From NCBI GenBank assembly GCA_049603835.1, contig JBMYSZ010000020.1:3165-67164 (forward strand): a stretch of DNA of 64,000 nucleotides. The letters run 5' to 3'. This stretch comes from Mangrovicoccus sp049603835. GTDB lineage: Bacteria; Pseudomonadota; Alphaproteobacteria; Rhodobacterales; Rhodobacteraceae. Positions 26,358 through 34,711 of the stretch are shown here, piece by piece. A model generated the notes under the pieces. It did not search any database, was not told where the DNA came from, and saw nothing but the letters and a program-made list of their open reading frames with translations. The translations under genes and the position numbers were made by a program. Position 1 is the stretch's first letter; every line of letters starts with the position of its first letter.

Positions 26358-27500
26358 TTATTCCGCCGGTTCCACGGCGCGGGCGCCGCCATATTGGTAA
26401 TAGGCCGCGCAGGCGCCTTCCGAGCTGACCATCAACGCGCCCAGAGGCATTTCTGGCGTGCAGCCACGGCCGAATTGCGGGCAGGCGGTGGGTTTGATCC
26501 GCCCGGTCATCACCGCGCCGCAGTCACAGCCTTCGGGTTCAAAGGTCACGCGTGGGTCAGCGCCATAGCCGATTTGGAACTTCTCTTCGGCGTCAAAGGC
26601 TTTGTACGCGTCGCGGATCCGCAGGCCGCTTTCATCGATCTCGCCCAAGCCGCGCCATTCAAAGCTGGGACGGGGTTCATAGACATCTTCGATCGCGGCA
26701 ATAGAGACCGGATTGCCATGCTCGGGCACAACGCGGGCATATTGGTTTTCCACCTCAGCGCGGCCTTCGCGGATCTGCTCTAGCACCATCAGCACCGATT
26801 GCAGCAGATCGAGCGGCTCGAAGCCTGCCACAACAATGGGTTTGCCATAGTCTTGGGAAATGAAATCATAGGGATGCGTGCCGATCACCATGGATACATG
26901 ACCCGGCCCCACAAAGCCATCCAGCACCATATGCGGATCATCGAGCAGCGCCTTGATGGGCGGCGGCACGGTGATGTGATTGCAAAAGACCGAGAAATTC
27001 GTCAGCCCCTCGCGCGCGGCTTGCTGGATCGACAGCGCGGTGGAGGGTGTTGTGGTTTCAAAGCCGAGGCCGAAAAACACCACTTCGCGATCCGGGTGAC
27101 GCCGCGCCAGTTCCAGCGCGTCGAGCGGGGAATAGACCATGCGGATATCGGCGCCATCGGCTTTCGCCTGGAGCAGGGATTTACGCGTGCCGGGCACACG
27201 CATCGCATCGCCGAAAGTGGTGAAAATCACTTCGGGCCGCTCCGCCAGCTCTACGCATTCATCCACGCGCGACATGGGCAATACGCAGACCGGGCAGCCA
27301 GGGCCATGGATGAATTCGAGCCCCGGTGGGGTCAGTTTATCCAGCCCATAGCGGAAGATCGCATGGGTATGCCCGCCGCAGACCTCCATGATATGAATTG
27401 GTTTTTCCGCCGTTGCGCCAATTTCGCTTAGCACGGTTTCGATGCGGGACAGTAAAGCTTTGGCTGCTTTCGGATCGCGGAATTCAGAGGCGTATTTCAT
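26358..27500 (-). CDS. hypD: Hydrogenase maturation protein HypD
   Basis: A 380-residue HypD. MEVCGGHTHAIFRYGLD at about 39-55, GPGCPVCVLP at about 67-76 and GFETTTPSTALSI at about 150-162 are the family motifs; the cysteines bind the [4Fe-4S] cluster and active-site Fe. C-terminal cysteines (CDCGAVMTGRIKPTACPQFGRGC in part) complete the cluster site. With HypC it builds the Fe(CN)2CO unit. It overlaps hypC by 4 bp (ATGA). Confidence 0.97.
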   Translation of the reverse strand: MKYASEFRDPKAAKALLSRIETVLSEIGATAEKPIHIMEVCGGHTHAIFRYGLDKLTPPGLEFIHGPGCPVCVLPMSRVDECVELAERPEVIFTTFGDAMRVPGTRKSLLQAKADGADIRMVYSPLDALELARRHPDREVVFFGLGFETTTPSTALSIQQAAREGLTNFSVFCNHITVPPPIKALLDDPHMVLDGFVGPGHVSMVIGTHPYDFISQDYGKPIVVAGFEPLDLLQSVLMVLEQIREGRAEVENQYARVVPEHGNPVSIAAIEDVYEPRPSFEWRGLGEIDESGLRIRDAYKAFDAEEKFQIGYGADPRVTFEPEGCDCGAVMTGRIKPTACPQFGRGCTPEMPLGALMVSSEGACAAYYQYGGARAVEPAE

Positions 27501-27796
27501 GCGGCACTGCCTGTCTTTGCAAGGGCGGCATCGCCTGCGGCCATGGCCTCTAACGCTTCTTGCGCCTCGCCCAGATCGCGCAGGGCCTCTAGGGTTGCGG
27601 CGGCCTCGGTTTCATCGATTTCGGCCATAGCAAACCCCACATGGATCAGCGCCCATTTGCCAATCAGCTGATCCAGCGGACCCATGGCAATCGGCGCCAC
27701 ATTCACCTCCCGGCGCACGCCGGACACTTCGGCCATGGCCATTTGCCGGGTCTCATCTGTGATGGCCACGATCTGGCCGGGAATGCCTAGGCACAT
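27497..27796 (-). CDS. hypC: Hydrogenase maturation chaperone HypC
   Basis: A 99-residue HypC/HupF-family protein starting MCLGIPGQIVAI. The cysteine after the initiator Met binds the iron fragment. HypC carries the Fe(CN)2CO unit with HypD and delivers it to the large-subunit precursor. It starts 3 bp after the hupR stop and overlaps hypD. A second family member, HupF, is at 33542-33862. Confidence 0.95.
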   Translation of the reverse strand: MCLGIPGQIVAITDETRQMAMAEVSGVRREVNVAPIAMGPLDQLIGKWALIHVGFAMAEIDETEAAATLEALRDLGEAQEALEAMAAGDAALAKTGSAA

Positions 27797-27799
27797 GCG

Positions 27800-29290
27800 C
27801 TATTCCTCCTCATCGCTGGGCGCGGCCTGGCTCTGACGGCCCGGCTCATTAATGCCATAGCGTTCAATTTTCGCCCGCAGCCCAACCCGTGATAAGCCCA
27901 GCTCGGCAGCGGCGCGGCTTTTGTTCCATTTCAACCGGGTCAGGGTTTCGCGCAAGATCCGCATTTCGATCTGCTCCACCCGGTCTTTCAGACTGCCCGA
28001 GGAGGTCAGCACCATATCCAAGGCGCTATCATCAGGGGTAGAGATCGGCGCGGCTTGCAGAATATGGCGGCTGATCAGTTCCGGGCCAAGGATCGCGTCT
28101 TGGGAAAAGATCAGCATGCGGATCATTTCATTTTCCAGCTCGCGCAGATTGCCCGGCCAGTCATAGCCCGCAAAGAATTGCAGCGCGTCTTCCGAGAGGC
28201 CGTGAACCGGCTTGCCATGGGCGGAGGAGGCCTCAAACAGCAGCTTTTCCGCTAGGATATGCAGATCGCCGGGGCGTTCGCGCAGGGGCGGGATGGTGAG
28301 GGTGACCTTGGCCAGCGCATAATAAAGCTCGGCGCAGAAACGGCCTTCGCCCAGCTCATGGCGCAGATCCTTTTCCGTGCCGACCAAAAGCCGGGCATCG
28401 GAGCGCATCAGCTCTTGGCTGCCCACGGGGCGGAACACGCCGTCGCGGGCCAGGCGTAGGATTGCCAATTGCAAACGCGGCGACAGGGAGGCGACACCGC
28501 CCAGATAAAGCGTGCCGCGATCGGCCTTTTGCACCAGCCCAGTTTTGGTCTTAGCAATGGCGGCGGTGGCGCCGCGCCGGGCGCCAAAGAGCTCCATTTC
28601 CAGAATATCTTCGTCAATCGAGGTGCAGTCGATTTCCAGAAAGGGTTTGTCCGAGCGCAGAGAGCTGTAATGCATCGCTCGCGCCAGGGCTGCTTTGCCG
28701 GTGCCCACCTCGCCCTGGATCACCACGGGGACATTGAAACTGGCGAATTGTCGGGCTTGTTCAATCACCGGATTAAGTGGCGAATTCACCGCCCGCAGCA
28801 GGTTTTCAAAGCCCAGCCCTTCGCGGAGCGCTTTGCGCTGCTCTTCCAGCCGGTTTTCCACCGAGCGCGAAAGATACCGCATTTCCAGCGACATACGATC
28901 ATGTTCGCGGGTAAGGTTGAATAGGCTAGAAGCGTTTTTGGCGACCATAACCAGCTGATCGGGATGCCAGGGCTTGGTCATGATCTGATAGATCCCGGCT
29001 TCGTTGATGGCCGCAATCATATCATTGGTTTCGGTATAGCCGGTGATGATGATCCGCACCGTATCGGGCCAGCGGTCGCGCACTTCGGTCAGAAATTCGA
29101 CACCGGTTTTGCCCGGCATTCTGTGATCACAAAAGATCACTTGGATGAATTGCGCTTCCATGATCTCGGCCGCCTCAACCGCATTAGAGGCGGTGAAACA
29201 GTCGAAATCATCCTCCAAGGCCATGCGCATGGCGGCCAGGCTGTGGTCTTCGTCATCGACAAGCAGGATAGAGGGCAGGGGCTCGGTCAT
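27800..29290 (-). CDS. hupR: HupR, NtrC-type response regulator of uptake hydrogenase
   Basis: A 496-residue regulator starting at the ATG at 29290, which overlaps the hypB stop (TAATG). The receiver domain has VIFCDHRMPG with the phosphorylatable Asp at about 55. The central AAA+ domain keeps Walker A GEVGTGKAA, but the sigma-54 contact loop GAFTGA is replaced by GATAAI and the Walker B region reads GTLYLGGV. A C-terminal Fis-type HTH (SRAAAELGLSRVGLRAKI) follows. R. capsulatus HupR is known to act without sigma-54 and to be active unphosphorylated, which fits these changes. Confidence 0.94.
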   Translation of the reverse strand: MTEPLPSILLVDDEDHSLAAMRMALEDDFDCFTASNAVEAAEIMEAQFIQVIFCDHRMPGKTGVEFLTEVRDRWPDTVRIIITGYTETNDMIAAINEAGIYQIMTKPWHPDQLVMVAKNASSLFNLTREHDRMSLEMRYLSRSVENRLEEQRKALREGLGFENLLRAVNSPLNPVIEQARQFASFNVPVVIQGEVGTGKAALARAMHYSSLRSDKPFLEIDCTSIDEDILEMELFGARRGATAAIAKTKTGLVQKADRGTLYLGGVASLSPRLQLAILRLARDGVFRPVGSQELMRSDARLLVGTEKDLRHELGEGRFCAELYYALAKVTLTIPPLRERPGDLHILAEKLLFEASSAHGKPVHGLSEDALQFFAGYDWPGNLRELENEMIRMLIFSQDAILGPELISRHILQAAPISTPDDSALDMVLTSSGSLKDRVEQIEMRILRETLTRLKWNKSRAAAELGLSRVGLRAKIERYGINEPGRQSQAAPSDEEE

Positions 29291-30135
29291 TATTCTGCTG
29301 CCATCGGAGTTTTGGCGGCCAGATTGGCGCGCAGCCACTGGAGCCAAGCCTCCATGCCTTCGCCAGTGCGGGCAGACAGCCGCAGGATTTCGATACCCGG
29401 ATTCACCCGGCGCAGATTTTCTTCGTAAAGGTCCAGATCCACATCGCAATGCGGGGCGAGGTCCACTTTGTTGAGGATCGCCAGCCGCGCGACCGTGAAC
29501 ATATCGGGGTATTTCAGCGGCTTATCCTCACCTTCGGTGATGGACAGGATCGCGATTTTGCAATCCTCGCCCAGATCGAAAGCGGCGGGGCAGACCAGAT
29601 TGCCGACATTTTCGATAAACAGCATCGAGCCGGGCGCAATGCCCAGATGCGCCATGGCATGGCCGACCATATTGCCATCCAGATGACAGCCCTTGCCGGT
29701 ATTGACCTGGAGCGCGGGCGCCCCGGTGGCGCGGATGCGCTCGGCGTCATTGGCGGTTTGCTGGTCGCCTTCGATCACCGCTAGGGGCTGATCGCCCAAA
29801 GCCTCGATGGTTTTGCACAAAAGCGTGGTTTTGCCCGAGCCCGGCGAGCTGACGAGATTAACCGCGAAAGCGCCCAGCTCGGCCAGTTTGGCCCGGTTCA
29901 TATCAGCGTAACGGTCGTTTTTCGCTAAGATATCGGTTTCGATTTCGATCAGCCGCTCTTGGCTCATCCCGGCAACTTCGACACCGGCGGCACCTTGGCC
30001 GAAATGCAGATCATGGCTGTGGTGGTGGTGATGATGGTGATGGCCGTGATCATGCCCCTGCGGGTGATCATGGTGGTGATGTTCCTGCGACTGGCCTTCA
30101 AGCTGAGCCGTTCCGCATCCGCAAACAGTACACAT
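29290..30135 (-). CDS. hypB: Hydrogenase nickel-insertion GTPase HypB
   Basis: A 281-residue HypB. It begins MCTVCGCG, the N-terminal high-affinity metal site, followed by a histidine-rich stretch (about 18-47) with more than fifteen His residues for nickel storage. The GTPase domain has the P-loop SSPGSGKTTLL at about 98-108 and ENVGNLVCPAAFDLGE. HypB delivers Ni to the large subunit with HypA. It overlaps hypA by one base (TAATG) and hupR by three. Having both the Cys motif and a long His tract suggests combined delivery and storage. Confidence 0.97.
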   Translation of the reverse strand: MCTVCGCGTAQLEGQSQEHHHHDHPQGHDHGHHHHHHHHSHDLHFGQGAAGVEVAGMSQERLIEIETDILAKNDRYADMNRAKLAELGAFAVNLVSSPGSGKTTLLCKTIEALGDQPLAVIEGDQQTANDAERIRATGAPALQVNTGKGCHLDGNMVGHAMAHLGIAPGSMLFIENVGNLVCPAAFDLGEDCKIAILSITEGEDKPLKYPDMFTVARLAILNKVDLAPHCDVDLDLYEENLRRVNPGIEILRLSARTGEGMEAWLQWLRANLAAKTPMAAE

Positions 30136-30476
30136 TAGATGACCTCCAAGTCTTTGATTCTGAACTCATCCCCGCCATTGGGCATCAATTTCCCACCGCC
30201 GCATTCGGGGCAGGGGGCGAGGCGTTCGGGGATTTCCACCTCTTTCATACAGTCATAGCAAAGCGCCTTGCCGGGCAGATCGATCATTTCCAGCGTTGCG
30301 CCTTCGGCAACGGAGCCGCGCATCACCACCTCAAAGGCGAATTCTAGGGCGGGTTTCTCGACGCCGGCGAATTGGCCAATTTCGATGCGGACTTTGCGCA
30401 CGGCTTGCACTTGATGGGCGCTGGCCTGGTCCTCGATCACTTGGCGGATGCCTTCGCAGAGGGACAGCTCATGCAT
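30135..30476 (-). CDS. hypA: Hydrogenase nickel-insertion protein HypA
   Basis: A 113-residue HypA. It starts MHELSLCEGI, the nickel-binding Met-His-Glu N-terminus, and has the zinc-ribbon pairs CYDC and CPEC at about 74-77 and 93-96. It hands nickel to the hydrogenase large subunit with HypB. It overlaps the hupK end by 8 bp. Confidence 0.96.
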   Translation of the reverse strand: MHELSLCEGIRQVIEDQASAHQVQAVRKVRIEIGQFAGVEKPALEFAFEVVMRGSVAEGATLEMIDLPGKALCYDCMKEVEIPERLAPCPECGGGKLMPNGGDEFRIKDLEVI

Positions 30477-31350
30477 GGGCAGGCTCTCCGGTTTTGGGTT
30501 CTAGCGCAACGGGGCGGCAGGGGTCGAGGATATCCAAAAGCAGCGGCGCGAGATGGGATTTAGCGGCGGGCAGGCTGGCAAGGCTTTGTTCTAAAATGCC
30601 ATTTGGCGCCAAAAGATGATCGGTGGGGGTGATGCGGGTCAAGGCGGTTACATGGCCGTCTGCGGCTTTGCCATGGATCGCATAAGTGCCACGCGCCGCA
30701 GGGCAAAGCGCGGCCCCATCACTGGCGCGGCAGCGCGGCAAAGGCAGGCGGCCCGCCCGCGCGGCGGTCAGATCCAAAGCCCGCGCTACAACACGCCAAA
30801 GCGGGCCTTTGCCTTGGGTTAGGGCGATATACTGCATCAAAGGGTGATCCGCATGGCGCGCCGCAGGGGAATTTTCCACGGCGCGGCCTGGTTGTAGATC
30901 CTCATCATCGGGCAATGGCAGATCGGCGCAGGCCTCTCCGGGCCCGAAATGAGCGATGAGCCCGCGCAAAAGAGCGGCCAGCGGCGTGCCAGAGCGCAGA
31001 TAAGCGGCAAAATCGCTGGGATCTTGCGGCAGGCCCGCGCCCAAAACTGCGGCGGGGCCTTCGGCGATATCCGCGACGGGCTGGCCCAAATGCCGGGGCA
31101 AAAGCAGGCCAAGCCGCGCCAGGTGATCGCGGGTGATTTCGGCGCCCAGATTAACACCGCTGACCAAATCCGTAGGCGGGGTCATGCCAAAGGCCATATG
31201 CGCCGCCGTCGATTGCGCGGCGCGGCACAGATTGAACAGTCGCGGCAGGGTTTCCACCACCTCAGCCACCGGACGCCCCAGCATCAGCTGCGCCACGGGC
31301 GGTTCCGGGGCGGGCTGAATGGTGAAGGGGAGGGCGGCTTGGGGATACAT
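30469..31350 (-). CDS. hupK: Hydrogenase accessory protein HupK
   Basis: A 293-residue protein distantly related to the hydrogenase large subunit. The N-terminal LPRLFNLCRAAQSTAAHMAFG corresponds to the large-subunit RICGVC region with the NiFe cysteines mostly lost, a known trait of HupK. HupK is proposed as a scaffold in active-site assembly for oxygen-tolerant enzymes. It overlaps hypA and lies 105 bp after hupJ, with a hairpin in the gap. Confidence 0.85.
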   Translation of the reverse strand: MYPQAALPFTIQPAPEPPVAQLMLGRPVAEVVETLPRLFNLCRAAQSTAAHMAFGMTPPTDLVSGVNLGAEITRDHLARLGLLLPRHLGQPVADIAEGPAAVLGAGLPQDPSDFAAYLRSGTPLAALLRGLIAHFGPGEACADLPLPDDEDLQPGRAVENSPAARHADHPLMQYIALTQGKGPLWRVVARALDLTAARAGRLPLPRCRASDGAALCPAARGTYAIHGKAADGHVTALTRITPTDHLLAPNGILEQSLASLPAAKSHLAPLLLDILDPCRPVALEPKTGEPAHA

Positions 31351-31391
31351 GGCGAGCAGTATGACCTGGCTTAGGAGAAAAGAAAAAGGGC

Positions 31392-31446
31392 GATGCGGCT
31401 AGGAAGTGGGCGGAGGGACCCACGGGGGGGAAAGTTTTGCCGCATC
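31392..31446 (-). terminator. Nested hairpin between hupJ and hupK, possible attenuator/terminator
   Basis: Perfect outer arms GATGCGGC and GCCGCATC enclose an inner GTGGG/CCCAC pair. In the minus-strand transcript the structure is followed by GCCCTTTTTCTTTTC, a U-rich tract as in rho-independent terminators. It starts 10 bp after the hupJ stop and would partly separate hupD-J from hupK-hypAB-hupR-hypCDE. Confidence 0.55.
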
Positions 31447-31455
31447 ACCATAGAG

Positions 31456-32295
31456 TTACTCGGGATCCGCCCCCAGCCCAGCGGTCAGAACCTGACGTCG
31501 GGTCGGGGCTTCGGGGATATGCGCAGCGGCGGCTTCGGCCCCATTTTCGGCCCCTGTTTCGGCGGCGGCCTCGGCCTCTGCTTCCGCCTCGGCAATCGCG
31601 GCCAGCTCCGTTTCGCGAGCGGCGCGAATATCGGCGTTGCGATCGGTTTCGGCCCGGTGCTCTTCTTGGAACAGGGCAACCATCACCTCGCGGGCCACAT
31701 CCACCGCCGCCGCCTGGGATTTGAAGTCTCCCATGGGCGAAAAGAGCGAACAGGCCTTATAGCCGCCGGTTTGCTCACGGGTGTTGTAAATGAATTCGTA
31801 CTCGCCCGATGGGAAGGACAGGATTTCTTTCTCGCCTGCGATCAGATTTGACCAATCCTCACCCTCGGCGGGCAGCTGGATCAGATTCATGAACCAAGGG
31901 CTGATGAGAACGCCCAGCGGGCGGCCTTCGTGCATTTCAAAGCCAACCGCCTGAACTTGCAGCAATTTATTCACAATCGGCACATCGCGCATTTTCGCAT
32001 GCCAGACTTCAGTGAAATCACTCACCAAAGCTTGGGTGCGCTCTGACAGCTTTGCTGCCTCAAGCATCGCGTCAGATCCCGGATCTTCGGAGACAAGGAA
32101 TTGTTCCTTTGGCGCGGTGCAATTGGGGCAAGACCAGTCTTCGGGCAGGTCCAGAAAGGGCGTGCCAGGCAGGATCGAGCGGGTGTCATCCCCCTCTGCC
32201 GGATCATAAGGGGTCCAGCAGATTTTGCATTCCATGATCGCTAAGGGGCTGATTTTGTCATTCGCCCCTAGGTAAGACCCCTCAAACCCGCTCAT
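31456..32295 (-). CDS. hupJ: HupJ, rubredoxin-HybE fusion hydrogenase assembly protein
   Basis: A 279-residue protein from the ATG at 32295 (MSGFEGSYLG), which overlaps the hupH stop (ATGA). An N-terminal rubredoxin domain has CKIC and CPNC pairs at about 22-25 and 58-61. A HybE-type chaperone domain follows (VGFEMHEGRPLGVLISPWFMN at about 118-138). The tail from about 210 is Ala/Glu-rich and ends with TRRQVLTAG. Rhizobia carry hupI and hupJ as separate genes; here they are fused, as in Rhodobacter. It probably protects or matures the small subunit under oxygen. Confidence 0.9.
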   Translation of the reverse strand: MSGFEGSYLGANDKISPLAIMECKICWTPYDPAEGDDTRSILPGTPFLDLPEDWSCPNCTAPKEQFLVSEDPGSDAMLEAAKLSERTQALVSDFTEVWHAKMRDVPIVNKLLQVQAVGFEMHEGRPLGVLISPWFMNLIQLPAEGEDWSNLIAGEKEILSFPSGEYEFIYNTREQTGGYKACSLFSPMGDFKSQAAAVDVAREVMVALFQEEHRAETDRNADIRAARETELAAIAEAEAEAEAAAETGAENGAEAAAAHIPEAPTRRQVLTAGLGADPE

Positions 32296-33128
32296 CGGAT
32301 GGCCTCCATCACTTCGCGGAGGCGCTCGGCGCTGTCGATCAGGTCCTCTTTCGCGGCCAAAGCCACTTCGGGCATTAGCGTCACTTCGAATGTGTCGAGG
32401 ATCAGCGTATCCATGGAGTTGAAGAACTGCACCCGCCAAACATGGGGCAGAGCCGTGGCTGAGAGCCGGCAATTGCCATAGCCGCGCGACAGGATTTCGA
32501 CGGAGCCTTGGCCCAAAACACTATCGAGCCAGGCAAGATCCTGCTCCGTATGGGGCAGTAGGGTCAGATTGACCACATGGGGCGTGTCGCCGGTTTGATA
32601 GCCTGCGGATTTGTCGAAAAGCTCCACGGCCAGGGGCGGGGCATTCACCACCCCGGCGGGTTGCGGCGTGGCGGGGCCGGTGCCAGCGCGGCGCGGCGCA
32701 TGGGCACGGGATTGGGCCAGGCTGGGCGCGGCGCCCACTTCGATTTTGTCGATATCGGCGCCTTTGAGGCCCCAAATCCCGGCAAAAACGCTTTCTTGCG
32801 CGGCGACGGCTGGAATGCCATGCATCCGCATCGCAACTTCGCCTTCGCCCATGGTTTCGGCGATCAGCCCGCGATTGGCCGCATCAAGCTGCGAAAGGTC
32901 GAATTCCACCGTGCCGCCTTCTGCTGCCATTTGCTCGGTCGCGTCGGCAATCTGGCCCAAAAGCGTCATGGCCGGGGCAAAATCGCTAGTGACCTCAATT
33001 TCAGGAAAATGGGTGGTATAGGTGCGCATATCCTGCGGCATGGGCATATATTCCAGCTCTTTGCCGTCCTCAGAAGGTTGCGAGCCGGGGCCATAGCCCA
33101 TGGGGGGAAGGTGGAAATTCGAAACCAT
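32292..33128 (-). CDS. hupH: Hydrogenase expression protein HupH (HyaF family)
   Basis: A 278-residue HyaF/HupH-family protein, with GEVAMRMHGIPAVAAQESVFAGIWG at about 95-119 in part and the C-terminal GYGNCRLSATALPHVWRVQFFNSMDTLILDTFEV region as typical segments. Family members are needed for full uptake-hydrogenase activity and probably assist small-subunit Fe-S cluster assembly. It lies 18 bp after hupG and overlaps hupJ. Confidence 0.9.
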   Translation of the reverse strand: MVSNFHLPPMGYGPGSQPSEDGKELEYMPMPQDMRTYTTHFPEIEVTSDFAPAMTLLGQIADATEQMAAEGGTVEFDLSQLDAANRGLIAETMGEGEVAMRMHGIPAVAAQESVFAGIWGLKGADIDKIEVGAAPSLAQSRAHAPRRAGTGPATPQPAGVVNAPPLAVELFDKSAGYQTGDTPHVVNLTLLPHTEQDLAWLDSVLGQGSVEILSRGYGNCRLSATALPHVWRVQFFNSMDTLILDTFEVTLMPEVALAAKEDLIDSAERLREVMEAIR

Positions 33129-33146
33129 ATCAGAGCCTTTCAGGAC

Positions 33147-33545
33147 TTAAGCGGCGGCAGTCGGGGTCGGCTGGCTGGGCATGGCTAGGATCTGCGAGAT
33201 CCGGGCCAGATACTCATCCCAATCGCGCACTTTCGGGATCCCGGCGAGAAATTGGCCATCGCGGAAAAAGATCAGCGACGGGGTTTTCAGCACTTTCGTG
33301 TCGTGGCGCAGCTTGCTTTCGGCGCTATCGGCTACCACGGCGCAATCGAATTTGCCTTGGAATGCAAGTTTCAGCTCGGGCAAGATCACCGCCACATCCG
33401 CGCTTTCGAGATTGCGAGCCGCATCGCCTGGCACAAACAGCGCATGAACGCCCGGCTGGCGGGTGAATTCGGTGATGTCATGGTCGTTATCCAAACGGGG
33501 CCAGCCAAGATCCGTGGTCAGCCGGTCGATTAAAGGATGGGTCAT
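33147..33545 (-). CDS. hupG: Hydrogenase accessory protein HupG (HyaE family)
   Basis: A 132-residue thioredoxin-fold protein of the HyaE type. The TLIFF-like core is TPSLIFFRDGQFLAGIPKVRDW at about 88-109. The redox CxxC is absent, as in other HyaE proteins. HyaE homologues bind Tat signal peptides of the small subunit and act as chaperones. It overlaps hupF by 4 bp (ATGA). Confidence 0.87.
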   Translation of the reverse strand: MTHPLIDRLTTDLGWPRLDNDHDITEFTRQPGVHALFVPGDAARNLESADVAVILPELKLAFQGKFDCAVVADSAESKLRHDTKVLKTPSLIFFRDGQFLAGIPKVRDWDEYLARISQILAMPSQPTPTAAA

Positions 33546-33862
33546 GCGCTGGTGTCTCCGTTATCAAGGGCGGCTTGCAGATGCGGCGGCAGGCTGGGGG
33601 CGCGGTTGTCCAGATCGGCGAAGGCATCGCCCAAATCGCCGCCTTCCATGAGCGACCGTAACCCGCCCAGGGCTTTGCGAATTTTCAGGGCTTCGTCTTC
33701 TGGCAGAGTTTCCCGCGCCGCGCCCAAGAAGGTCAGAACCCAACTGCCGGGTTTCAGCGGGCCGGTGAGGCTTAGATCGATCAGCTCGACCTGGTCACCA
33801 TCTTGGGCCTGCGCGGCGATGCCTTCCACCGACAGGATTTGCATAGGAATTCCCAGGCACAT
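33542..33862 (-). CDS. hupF: HupF, HypC-family chaperone
   Basis: A 106-residue HypC-family protein starting MCLGIPMQILSVEG. HupF in rhizobia is known to protect the large-subunit precursor during maturation in air. It lies 5 bp after hupD and overlaps hupG. The conserved N-terminal Cys is kept. Confidence 0.92.
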   Translation of the reverse strand: MCLGIPMQILSVEGIAAQAQDGDQVELIDLSLTGPLKPGSWVLTFLGAARETLPEDEALKIRKALGGLRSLMEGGDLGDAFADLDNRAPSLPPHLQAALDNGDTSA

Positions 33863-33867
33863 GGGCG

Positions 33868-34476
33868 CTAGACCTTTGCTGGGAAAAAGCGGTCATCGCC
33901 GCTACGGCAGGCCTCTTCTTCGGAGGGGCGCCCGGCCTCATAGGCGTCGCGAGTGATCGAGGCATCCGCCAGATCCTCGGTCGCGGTTTGGCCAGGACGG
34001 GCGGTGATGCCCAATTCGGCAAGCTTTTCAATCGCCACCGCAATCGCCGGATCAATTTGCGCCGCCACGATATCGCGCAGCCCGCCGCCGTAATCCTCTA
34101 GCTCTTCGGGTTGGCAACCGATCAGGATCAGAGTTTCAGGGCATTGGTTCATCAGCTGCGCGGTGGCGATCACGTCTTGGAACCCAGTCTGATGCAGGCT
34201 CATTTTCTTAGCGCCCATGAAAGCGGGCACTTCGTCATTTTCGACGATCTTCAGCGTGCCGGGGGCCAGGCCATAATCCACCGCGTCAAAAACCAGCAGG
34301 ATATCGGCCTCATCCAGGAAAGGCAGCAGGTAAAGCCCCTGGGTGCCGCCATCCATAATGCGAATTTCGGGCCCGAAAGCATGGGTCTGGGCCATCCGCT
34401 CGACGCATCGCACGCCAAAGCCTTCATCGGCCCAAAGAACATTGCCGATCCCTAAGATAAGCGCTGTGGCTGGCAT
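33868..34476 (-). CDS. hupD: Hydrogenase maturation protease HupD
   Basis: A 202-residue endopeptidase from the ATG at 34476 (MPATALILGIGNVLWADEGFG), preceded by GGGAGG. The open frame up to 34614 adds unrelated residues. The nickel-sensing triad is visible: Glu in WADEGFG, Asp in FDAVDYG and His in SLHQTGF. It removes the C-terminal peptide of HupL after nickel insertion. It opens the hupDFGHJ block, 235 bp after the phasin-like gene, so it probably has its own promoter or depends on readthrough from hupC. Confidence 0.95.
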   Translation of the reverse strand: MPATALILGIGNVLWADEGFGVRCVERMAQTHAFGPEIRIMDGGTQGLYLLPFLDEADILLVFDAVDYGLAPGTLKIVENDEVPAFMGAKKMSLHQTGFQDVIATAQLMNQCPETLILIGCQPEELEDYGGGLRDIVAAQIDPAIAVAIEKLAELGITARPGQTATEDLADASITRDAYEAGRPSEEEACRSGDDRFFPAKV

Positions 34477-34711
34477 TCGCTGGCCTCCCTTTTCGCGGCG
34501 GACCTGGTTGGTCTCTTTCCGGTATCCTCGGGAACTGGTGATAAACTTGATACCGGTGGGGGGCAGCGAAAATGCGAGGCTCAGATATTTCTTTGAAAAA
34601 TTGCGTGGAATCAAAGACTTTCGCCGAGGCTAGGGGGAATTCCCGGCCTCGGCGATGGTAAGCTAGTTGGCGATTTTGCGGAAAAAAGGAAGGATAACGA
34701 CCAGCTAAGGC
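34477..34711. promoter_or_regulatory. Leader region upstream of hupD
   Basis: This 235-bp gap separates the inserted block from hupD. A perfect 10-bp hairpin is at 34621-34655. Downstream on the minus strand, TTGATT followed by AAATAT at 18 bp could be a promoter. No HupR TTG-N5-CAA site was confirmed by eye. Confidence 0.3.
34621..34655 (-). terminator. Perfect hairpin after the phasin-like gene
   Basis: TCGCCGAGGC and GCCTCGGCGA form a 10-bp stem enclosing the palindrome GGGAATTCCC. There is no clear U-tract on either strand, so termination efficiency is doubtful. It marks the boundary between the inserted block and hupD. Confidence 0.45.
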
